Shown one piece after another: positions 57,447-64,000 of a DNA stretch of 64,000 nucleotides. Made by a program: the position numbers and the translations under genes. The DNA is from Ornithodoros turicata (lineage: Eukaryota; Arthropoda; Arachnida; Ixodida; Argasidae). Numbering within the stretch: the stretch's first letter is position 1; each line of letters opens with the position of its first letter. A model generated the notes under the pieces. That model saw only the letters and a program-made list of their open reading frames with translations. It had not been told where the DNA came from and ran no database searches. Where the stretch lies: contig NW_026999295.1 in NCBI RefSeq assembly GCF_037126465.1, positions 62,001-126,000 of the forward strand, given 5' to 3'.

Positions 57447-59368
57447 AAAAAGTTTGGGCCATCATACCTACTATGGTCATGATGACAGGTTTTAGGGTGA
57501 GCTTGATCAAAGAGAACACCGCAGTACTCGCACTGAATGGCTGCATTGTGTTTACTCTCTTGCTCAGCTGACAAAATTATAGGTGCTGGTTCGCTGTTAT
57601 ACATTGCTGCGATGTCGTGTAGAAGCATGAGATATTCTACACACTTGGAACCAGCATCAGGTCCCAAATATACATCTTTTGCAACGATCTGCGAGTCGTA
57701 AGTTCGTACTAGAACTGCACAAAATGAACTCATTACGTGGCGTTGTACGGCATTTTTGTCTGCTGTATTAGGGTCCAGAATGGACTCTGTGTCAAGTCCT
57801 ATCACATAAGGATAGGCGAACATATTGAAATATTGATTAAATTTTATTATATTTTTGCCCGGTGGTGGGAACTGTAAGATGACTTCCTTCAAGTTCCTAC
57901 ACACACGACGATGCCTGATTAGCGAATCATTTGTATAAAATCCACGAGTGCATTTCTCGCAGAATACCCGACCGTTACGACTCATCAGAGCATTGAAATT
58001 TCTGATGCCAAAAAAATGGTCATTCACTTCCAACAACTTAATACTATCACTGCATTCCTTTTTCGGTATGCGAGAGGCATGCAATGTCCCATCCTCATAC
58101 TTGTAAATAAATACACCAATTTGATTACGATCTTCCCAGAGATCTATATCAGAATATGAGACTGGACCCTCAGGCCACCACTTCACACGAGCAATAGAAT
58201 TTGACTCACAATTTTTCAAGTATTTGGTATATGATTGCCAATTATTTATACGCCTCTTCTGAGGGTGCAACAAAGCCAATGTATTATATTTGAAGCACTC
58301 GTGAGGGGCGTTGGGAGGAGAGTCCACATTGGTAATTGTCTTGCACTTTTTCTTCAACTCATTAGGTATAGCTGTTTTACACCCAATGCGCTTCTTCTTT
58401 AATTTAGTGATAGTTACCTCAAGTTCCAAAACATCCCTGGAAACAAACCCACTACCAACTCGTTGATAGTTTTCCAGGTTTTGTGAGAGTTCAGAAAAGC
58501 TCTCATTTAGTGCAATCATTATATCTGAAAGATTATGTATCTCTTGTGATGTTGTTGGTATGTATGCGATGTTAGTTGTGATATTGTCACCTACTTCTTT
58601 CACCATATGCAAAGTTAGTCGCATATAAAATCGGAACGGTATACACTGATCCTGCAACATTCTCACTATATCATGCTGATACAAAAGAACATAATCGATC
58701 GGATCTTCCACACTGTCATCGTGTGGAGAAGCAAACAGCACAAAACATCTATTATGACCACCAAATGCACTCTGAGTTAGAAAGAATGGTAGGTATGGAA
58801 CTTCAACGCCGGGGTGGGCACCTCTAATATGTTCTGAGAGCTCTTGTACCTGATCGATATTTGGCTCTTGTGGTAATGGGTTGTTTAATTCGGCAAAATT
58901 GTCATTTTGAATGGCATCTATTGGAGTATCCGAATCAAACAGACCATCATTCAGTAACATATTAAAATCCAATTCCCACTCCGGATGATTCGCTTCCACA
59001 CCACCAGCATCAATTTGCAAAGCTTGCTCCCTCTCCTCAATACGTTGTATTAATTGATCAATACCATCATACCCACAAATTCCACAGCGAGGCACTAAAT
59101 AAAAAAAAGAAAATGGAAAGGTCTCAGTTATAATATCTGAAGATAAATCAAGAAAAATACTCACTCTCAGCAGGTCTAGTAGGAAACTTTGGGGAGGAGG
59201 CAGCACACCAAACAAGCTTTGGTCTCGAACTTGAGCAGGAGGCAGCACACCAAACAAAATTTGGCCTGGAACTTGAACAGGAGGGTAGCACACCAAACAA
59301 AATTTGGCAGGCAAAATGAAACAAGCACTGCAACCAGGGCAACAGAACTTGTTGGAGAAACACTGCAC
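55370..59368 (-). CDS. polB: protein-primed DNA polymerase family B (Polinton type)
   Basis: An open frame of 1332 codons. The 3'-5' exonuclease motifs are DTES (near 57790), HNLAYD (near 57375) and CDTLLLLD (near 56925). Polymerase motifs are YDANSLYGG (motif A, near 56630), KLSINSIFG (motif B, near 56150) and YTDTDSF (motif C, near 55850). A C2H2-like cluster CEKCTRGF..RHRRVC precedes the exonuclease (near 57920-57970). Such enzymes replicate linear genomes from a terminal protein in virions or the nucleus. The frame's first codon is GTG, and the first 70 residues are a 42 bp tandem repeat product with no ATG, so the true start is probably downstream, or supplied by splicing: a GTGAGT donor (59164) and a TTTAG acceptor (59095) mark a possible 70-base intron. 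A GTGAGT also overlaps the stop, suggesting a 77-base intron (55373-55297) and a longer C-terminus. All catalytic residues are intact. Confidence 0.88.
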   Translation of the reverse strand: MQCFSNKFCCPGCSACFILPAKFCLVCYPPVQVPGQILFGVLPPAQVRDQSLFGVLPPPQSFLLDLLRVSIFLDLSSDIITETFPFSFFYLVPRCGICGYDGIDQLIQRIEEREQALQIDAGGVEANHPEWELDFNMLLNDGLFDSDTPIDAIQNDNFAELNNPLPQEPNIDQVQELSEHIRGAHPGVEVPYLPFFLTQSAFGGHNRCFVLFASPHDDSVEDPIDYVLLYQHDIVRMLQDQCIPFRFYMRLTLHMVKEVGDNITTNIAYIPTTSQEIHNLSDIMIALNESFSELSQNLENYQRVGSGFVSRDVLELEVTITKLKKKRIGCKTAIPNELKKKCKTITNVDSPPNAPHECFKYNTLALLHPQKRRINNWQSYTKYLKNCESNSIARVKWWPEGPVSYSDIDLWEDRNQIGVFIYKYEDGTLHASRIPKKECSDSIKLLEVNDHFFGIRNFNALMSRNGRVFCEKCTRGFYTNDSLIRHRRVCRNLKEVILQFPPPGKNIIKFNQYFNMFAYPYVIGLDTESILDPNTADKNAVQRHVMSSFCAVLVRTYDSQIVAKDVYLGPDAGSKCVEYLMLLHDIAAMYNSEPAPIILSAEQESKHNAAIQCEYCGVLFDQAHPKTCHHDHSRYDGPNFLASLCNQCNVGCANKGKIPVLVHNLAYDISSLLRGFHDMKWKTPPKLIATSSEKIRNFEYGNFIFRDTTQYLNQSLSCLVDSLMVSEGVQAFKCLKQVYGEDFLRLTRKGVFPYSYIKSFDVYKEESLPPKEAFFNDLTRTPVSDDDYAYAQDIFNHFSCRTLADYNNLYLLCDTLLLLDVMQHVRFLSLKTYGLEVLRFVSFPGFSWQAALKHTSAEIELFTDEEMYRTIEGSIRGGICQQSKRYARANNKDCPDYDEEKPSSYLAYYDANSLYGGCLTKCLPVGGFEWVPEEKFSSIDFVNHPEDAAIGYIYVCDLVYPPELHEKTRYFPLAPLKQKVDSSWLSTYQHQLIEQLNYRTSAQEKLLLTCMDKTRYVVHYRLLGLYYRLGMKVSKIHKILQFKQSKIFEPYIMMNIERRRAAQTEFEKSLMKLSINSIFGRSLLNPSRFRNIKVAFSLEEAERYSSSNDCVHFEILSENCVLYEMKKRTIKCNFPLQIGFCVLEHSKYVMYEFLYCTLQSKLSCTVIPMYTDTDSFILELMTDDYEGELKKIADEHLDLSSYPGDHALYSDKNKGKLFRFKCETGGRIIEEVVALKAKMYSIKLVGDDQIARAKGVKKDILRKHLLHDVYKNVLFNSEKVSHVQRSICSKRQCMYTLENTKLALMPYDDKRYQFNAIDSYPYGSCQINEENV
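59192..59310 (-). repeat. 42 bp tandem repeat, about three units
   Basis: On the plus strand the unit reads GCAGCACACCAAACAAAATT, then TGGCCTGGAACTTGAACAGGAG. As 42 is a multiple of three it would encode a 14-residue repeat (LFGVLPPAQ...) in the polymerase frame, but no ATG precedes it. It probably lies in the 5' leader. Confidence 0.7.
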
Positions 59369-59379
59369 GCAATGCTCGA

Positions 59380-59387
59380 ATTTATAG
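59380..59387 (-). promoter_or_regulatory. candidate TATA box for the polymerase gene
   Basis: CTATAAAT on the minus strand, about 25-30 bases upstream of TGCAGTG (near 59360), which resembles an arthropod initiator. No other TATA-like element is equally well placed. Confidence 0.4.
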
Positions 59388-59839
59388 GGTGAAAATGTTG
59401 ATGTGGGGGCGGGCTAGAGAAATCCACATGTAGCAAAAGTCTTTGTAGTAAACAACCAATTGCAAACTAAGGAAAAACGCAACCAATAGGGAAAGTATGC
59501 ACATCCTCTCCATCGGATTCCTTTTCAACATCCCCCTCACAGTCGACGATGGAAGCGCAGAAGTGCTACGCGGTCTCCGAGGACGATTGTATGTATAGAA
59601 AGTTTTCCCGTTTTTTCCCTCTCTAAAAATGTGATTCTTTGTTAAGATTCTGATTGTCTCCTGACGGGGGATCTTCCTCTTGTGAAGACATTGAAGCCAC
59701 CACCCAGAACTTTCTTTATACAATATGATGAGCATCTGCGACGCTGTCGTTGTGGTGGATTGTGGTCATCGAATCCATCTCATTGGCTAGACAATAACAT
59801 CCGACCTTATCTCGGTTGCCATCCAAGCTCGGATCAACC
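59388..59839. other. region between divergent polymerase and small-protein genes
   Basis: About 450 bp lie between the two divergent genes. A minus-strand frame (59382-59735, 117 residues) contains a basic RPRRPRSTSALPSS patch and a hydrophobic segment. I cannot tell whether it is coded. A shared regulatory region is likely. Confidence 0.4.
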
Positions 59840-60226
59840 ATGAAGCCCAGTGAACGATTTGCTTTGACGGTACAATGGCTGATGTACAAGGATTTGATGA
59901 AATTAAACTCCTATCTGAACTGCAACGGGCCAGAGGCCGATTTTCGTCTCATTATGCAAATTCTCCCGTTTCCGATGCGGACGAAACGAGGAAAGATTAG
60001 TCGGAGGCTCCAACGCTTCGTCGCCATCAAGTGTGACTTGTTGCGACGGTATCGTCAAGGTGACAATATCTCTCCAACCATACTTAATGCTGGACTCAAG
60101 CGACCAATAATTCGAAACTTTTACATCCAACACTCGGAATACATCGTGCGTCGCAAGAAAGAGGGTTGTCGCAAGGTGTCGAGTCTGGAGGACTATCTGA
60201 AAGAGGTCTGTACATTGAAGAAATAA
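59840..60226 (+). CDS. small basic protein of the Polinton-like element, unknown
   Basis: This frame of 128 residues starts at ATG 59840 (MKPSERFALTV), preceded by CAACC. The open frame extends a few codons upstream without another ATG. It is rich in Lys and Arg, with FPMRTKRGKISRRLQRF and YIVRRKKEGCRK clusters, which suggests nucleic-acid binding. It stops at 60224-60226, where AATAAA overlaps the stop, 17 bases from the convergent protease stop. It is the only gene of this element on the plus strand. I do not recognise the family. A core/condensing protein or a regulator are guesses. The frame is undamaged. Confidence 0.65.
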   Translation: MKPSERFALTVQWLMYKDLMKLNSYLNCNGPEADFRLIMQILPFPMRTKRGKISRRLQRFVAIKCDLLRRYRQGDNISPTILNAGLKRPIIRNFYIQHSEYIVRRKKEGCRKVSSLEDYLKEVCTLKK

Positions 60227-60242
60227 AATGAGACATTTTTCT

Positions 60243-60677
60243 TTAAATGAGGTATTCCTCTTCAATCATTTTTATTATCTTGAGGTCATTGTGTACAAGG
60301 TTATTGTCAAATAAGGAAACAATGCTCTTGAGTTGGTAATTCTTACAAAGGCGGGAAGCAAAGAAACAAACAAAAAGTCCACAGTGTGAGCTGTAAATGC
60401 TTTGAATGCATTTCTCGCAATACTGATCAATGGGTAGATCTAGCAGCTCTTCTTCAATCGGTGGTAGACCAAAGCTGTCCACATAGATGTACTTGTCATT
60501 CCTGTCTCTCATGTACAATAGCCAGTGTTCTCCTCGACCGTCGTGTGGGTGTGTATTGATAACTATAAACCCTTCTGTCGTTAAACTTGGTACCATATCA
60601 ATTGCGAAGGTCCCGCGATACAGATTCAAAGTTTCATGGTTCAGAGAAAACAATAATTCCAGATCAAACACATTCAT
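60243..60677 (-). CDS. adenain-like cysteine protease (Polinton PRO)
   Basis: A 144-residue protein with the adenovirus-protease arrangement. The residues are His51 in GEHWLLY, Asp67 in YVDSFG, Gln92 and Cys99 in SSHCGLFVC, with Gln and Cys seven residues apart as in adenain. In Polintons and adintoviruses this enzyme processes capsid precursors. The ATG (60677) follows the stop of the capsid-like gene by two bases (TAAGCATG), so the genes are tightly packed; whether they share one transcript is unknown. It appears full length for this compact family and has no visible defect. Confidence 0.85.
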   Translation of the reverse strand: MNVFDLELLFSLNHETLNLYRGTFAIDMVPSLTTEGFIVINTHPHDGRGEHWLLYMRDRNDKYIYVDSFGLPPIEEELLDLPIDQYCEKCIQSIYSSHCGLFVCFFASRLCKNYQLKSIVSLFDNNLVHNDLKIIKMIEEEYLI

Positions 60678-60679
60678 GC

Positions 60680-61705
60680 TTAGTCCACTCGAACAACAAG
60701 ATCACCATCGACTGATAAAATCTTGGGTGCTTCACTAATAAGTATAACCGACACTGCGCAAGGTAATGGCTTAGCAAACTTCATTTCAATCCTGCAATTG
60801 CCCTTCCGCAATGGATTAAAGTAGGAACCAAAACTTTCGTCAGCACTCAAGTTCCAATGCATGATAAAGGAATTTTTTTATATTTTTCATAACTCAACTC
60901 GACATGTTTTTCATTCAGTTGATACAAGAATTCGTAGTAGCTTGCTCTACCCAGATCATTTTCCCAGTCATAGGATAGTTGCTTCCTGTGTCCATCAACT
61001 GATAGTGTTACAGAACTAACATTAAAATGTTCGAAACAAAAGGGGCTCGACTTGTAATCACCCTGATAAGCTTCGGTGCGAACTAGACATACAGTAAGTT
61101 GATCAGGAATTCTATCAGGGAATAAGTTTTCAAAGATTGCATCATGAAGGCCCGGCGAAAGCGAGCGGACTTTGCTTTCTAGTCCACGCATGATGTAACA
61201 TGCCGGGGATGATCTAAGGGCTTTCTGGTGTGCAATAAAACTTGAGTTGCTAACTTTGACTTTGCGTGCTACAAGTGCCGCGCTGTGGATTTTCAATTGA
61301 TGCTTATGAGTTTCATTGGTGCCAGTTAGCAATCTAAAGCTTCCGTATTATGTAGAGCAGTCACTCGAACCCCCACACCGGGTAACAAAAGCCTCCCTTG
61401 GTTTGTGAGGTCTGTGTTAACTTTCATGACAATTTCAAATAGTTTCCCCCCACTTGTCCTAGCTATGCGCAACTTTGCATCCCGAGCGACTGGATCATTT
61501 GCTGCATGCTCTCCTGTATCATATGTATACATTGCACAATCATCTAAAGTCTTCTGCAGATGAGTATTCGTATGAAGTAGGGTATCAATCATACATCGAT
61601 AGGAGTTCAAACAGTTGCTGCTTGCAAGACGTTGATTCAAGTGAATGGTTACATATTTAAATAAAGCGGCACCCAAGTTGTTGACTGGGAATACAATGTC
61701 CTCAT
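60680..61705 (-). pseudogene. capsid-like gene of Polinton type (F54H12.2 family), broken
   Basis: Three minus-strand frames form one decayed gene. The 5' piece (61326-61705) has FPVNNLGAALFKYVTIHLNQ and ends at a frameshift near 61335. The middle piece (60847-61332) has ALVARKVKVSNSSF and GDYKSSPFCFEHFNV, and shifts again near 60870 at a run of seven A residues. The last piece (60680-60862) has FNPLRKGNCRIEMKFAKPLP. These blocks match the widespread family labelled F54H12.2-like, found beside Polinton polymerases and plausibly a jelly-roll capsid protein; the capsid role is an inference. The N-terminal part is missing because the right inverted-repeat arm begins at 61706. No working copy is implied here. 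Confidence 0.7.
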
Positions 61706-63782
61706 GGCCTCTTTGTGCAACCAATGCAACGTTGGTTGTGCAAATAAAGGTAAGATACCGGTGTTGGTACACAATTTGGCCTATGACATCAGTTCTCTGC
61801 TTCGTGGTTTCCACGACATGAAATGGAAAACACCACCCAAACTTATTGCAACAAGTAGTGAAAAAATACGGAACTTTGAGTATGGTAATTTCATTTTCCG
61901 TGACACTACTCAATATTTGAATCAATCACTGTCCTGTCTTGTTGACAGTTTAATGGTTTCTGAGGGTGTTCAAGCATTCAAGTGTCTGAAGCAGGTATAT
62001 GGCGAAGATTTTCTTCGTCTGACTCGGAAAGGTGTCTTTCCATATTCCTACATTAAGAGCTTTGATGTGTACAAAGAAGAAAGTCTTCCACCCAAGGAAG
62101 CTTTTTTTAATGATCTAACTAGGACACCTGTGAGCGACGATGACTATGCCTATGCACAGGATATATTTAATCACTTTTCTTGCAGGACCCTCGCCGATTA
62201 CAACAACCTTTATTTGTTATGTGACACACTGTTGTTGTTGGATGTAATGCAGCATGTTAGGTTTCTATCCTTGAAGACGTACGGGTTGGAAGTGCTTCGC
62301 TTTGTGAGTTTCCCAGGTTTCAGCTGGCAAGCTGCTCTGAAGCACACTTCGGCGGAAATAGAGCTCTTCACCGATGAAGAAATGTACCGTACGATTGAGG
62401 GCTCCATTCGTGGAGGTATTTGCCAACAATCGAAACGCTATGCTCGAGCTAACAATAAGGATTGCCCTGATTACGATGAAGAAAAACCATCGAGCTATTT
62501 GGCCTACTATGATGCCAATTCTTTGTATGGTGGTTGTCTCACAAAGTGCCTTCCAGTTGGAGGGTTCGAATGGGTGCCTGAAGAAAAGTTCTCAAGTATC
62601 GATTTTGTTAATCACCCAGAGGATGCAGCTATCGGTTATATATACGTATGCGATCTAGTATACCCTCCAGAGTTGCATGAGAAGACACGGTATTTCCCGC
62701 TGGCGCCGCTCAAGCAGAAGGTGGACTCAAGTTGGCTGTCAACGTATCAACATCAACTGATTGAGCAGCTTAATTACAGGACATCCGCTCAAGAGAAGTT
62801 GCTTCTCACATGTATGGACAAAACAAGGTATGTTGTGCACTATCGCTTGCTGGGGTTGTACTATAGACTGGGTATGAAAGTGAGCAAGATCCATAAAATA
62901 CTACAATTCAAGCAGAGCAAGATATTTGAACCATATATCATGATGAACATTGAGCGTCGTAGAGCAGCACAAACAGAGTTTGAGAAGAGCTTGATGAAGC
63001 TCTCTATAAATAGTATCTTTGGAAGAAGTCTTCTTAATCCTTCTCGTTTCAGGAATATTAAGGTAGCCTTTAGTCTAGAGGAAGCTGAGCGGTATAGCAG
63101 TTCAAATGACTGTGTTCATTTCGAAATTCTCTCTGAGAATTGTGTGCTGTATGAAATGAAAAAAAGAACTATCAAATGTAACTTCCCATTGCAGATTGGA
63201 TTCTGCGTGCTTGAGCACTCGAAGTATGTCATGTATGAGTTCCTCTATTGTACTCTACAGAGCAAGCTCTCCTGTACAGTCATTCCCATGTACACGGACA
63301 CTGATAGTTTTATCCTAGAGTTGATGACTGACGATTATGAAGGTGAACTGAAGAAAATTGCAGATGAACATCTGGACCTGTCATCATATCCTGGAGATCA
63401 TGCATTGTACAGTGACAAAAATAAGGGTAAGTTGTTTAGATTCAAGTGTGAGACTGGTGGTCGTATAATTGAGGAGGTAGTTGCTCTAAAGGCTAAAATG
63501 TATTCGATAAAGTTGGTTGGTGATGATCAAATAGCTAGAGCAAAAGGAGTGAAGAAGGATATACTTCGCAAGCATTTGCTTCATGATGTGTACAAAAATG
63601 TGTTGTTCAATAGTGAAAAGGTATCTCATGTGCAAAGATCAATATGTAGCAAACGTCAGTGCATGTATACCTTGGAGAATACCAAGCTTGCTCTCATGCC
63701 CTATGATGATAAACGTTATCAATTCAATGCCATCGATTCATACCCTTATGGAAGCTGCCAAATCAATGAAGAAAATGTGTGA
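61706..63782 (+). pseudogene. 5'-truncated second copy of the Polinton polymerase
   Basis: The 3' half of the polymerase gene is repeated in opposite orientation. It begins in frame at SLCNQCNVGC, keeps exonuclease motifs II and III and polymerase motifs A, B and C, and lacks the exonuclease I motif and N-terminal regions. The sequence upstream of 61706 is the opposite strand of the capsid-like gene, so there is no matching promoter or start. The same candidate intron at the stop (GTGAGT near 63780, TTTCAG near 63855) is present. Confidence 0.9.
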
Positions 63783-64000
63783 GTATGTTCCATTCTCATG
63801 TCTTAATTGCCATCCTGTAGCATCTTTGTTGTCTTGTATGTTTCTTCTGTTTCAGGTGTGAAGGTTTTTCCGCTGGGTTTTCTCCTTCACACAGATTGGC
63901 AACATAATTGGCAACATAATTGGCAATCCCCAGCACCATTGGCTTTAATTGGCATTACTAAGCATCATTCCCATTGGCATTAATAAAATATTTTTCACTT
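61706..64000 (-). repeat. right arm of 2.3 kb inverted repeat
   Basis: Reverse complement of 55152-57446. It still matches at the last base of the window, so the repeat is longer than shown. Confidence 0.93.

Larger units (their letters stand above)
55152..64000. mobile_element. Polinton/Maverick-like (adintovirus-related) element, partial
   Basis: The set is a protein-primed family B DNA polymerase, an adenain-like cysteine protease and a broken F54H12.2-like capsid-type gene, all on the minus strand, with a small basic protein on the plus strand. This combination is diagnostic for Polintons/Mavericks and their virus relatives. A retroviral-type integrase and packaging ATPase are not in the window. 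A large inverted repeat surrounds the genes, with arms 55152-57446 and 61706-64000 about an axis at 59576. The right arm continues beyond the window end, so the true element boundary is unknown. The capsid-like gene is interrupted by the right arm. Confidence 0.85.

Noticed and set aside
56494..57571. Frames of 65-114 residues overlapping the polymerase gene
   Set aside because: They are shadows in other frames of the polymerase, duplicated with the inverted arms.
61326..61925. A 199-residue minus frame as one protein
   Set aside because: It is a fusion across the inverted-repeat junction: antisense polymerase sequence above 61705 joined to the capsid-like gene below it.

Overview
The window looks like nuclear DNA of a chelicerate, most likely a tick. 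It holds AT-rich non-coding DNA, eukaryotic splice signals, a tRNA-derived SINE of the kind known from ticks, Penelope-like and CR1/Jockey-type retroelements, hAT-like MITEs, tandem satellites and a Polinton/Maverick relic. No bacterial operons, rRNA genes or CRISPR arrays are present, and I recognise no intact host gene. Nearly every codable stretch belongs to a mobile element, usually broken. The species assignment is an inference.

Layout. 1-22.9 kb: mostly unannotatable intergenic DNA with scattered relics. These are a non-LTR retrotransposon (815-1835, minus) interrupted by a palindromic foldback, an inverted pair of 0.27 kb repeats (about 1.97 and 4.07 kb), a full-length SINE with perfect target-site duplication (2775-3074), a candidate hammerhead ribozyme (5187-5243), a reverse transcriptase tail (6120-6372), a 425 bp foldback (7329-7753), an RNase H/zinc-knuckle retroelement tail (10574-11128) and a hAT-type MITE (20914-21960). 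22.96-27.92 kb: about 25 units of a 197 bp satellite, closed by a short palindromic border. 28-31.5 kb: hairpins, a SINE fragment, an 18 bp minisatellite. 31.49-35.87 kb: about 57 units of a 77 bp repeat that lacks stop codons in all three plus-strand frames. 35.9-39.0 kb (minus): a broken Mutator-like transposase/YqaJ-nuclease gene. 39.7-40.8 kb: a TA-flanked MITE. 41.7 kb: a solo satellite unit. 42.8-43.3 kb: a short Penelope-like insertion. 44.3-46.4 kb (minus): a broken transposase-like gene. 46.84-54.83 kb: two Penelope-like elements head to head, each with reverse transcriptase, GIY-YIG endonuclease and an N-terminal SGNH-hydrolase-like domain. 55.15-64.0 kb: a Polinton/Maverick-like (adintovirus-related) relic with protein-primed DNA polymerase B, adenain-like protease and a broken capsid-like gene, flanked by 2.3 kb inverted arms that seem identical and run off the window.

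How parts work together. The Polinton genes would form one replication and virion module, with polymerase, maturation protease and capsid-like protein. The Penelope ORF combines cDNA synthesis, target cutting and an esterase-like domain of unknown role. Both are probably inactive here. Two very large palindromes within 18 kb dominate the right third and should be checked against raw reads before biological interpretation.
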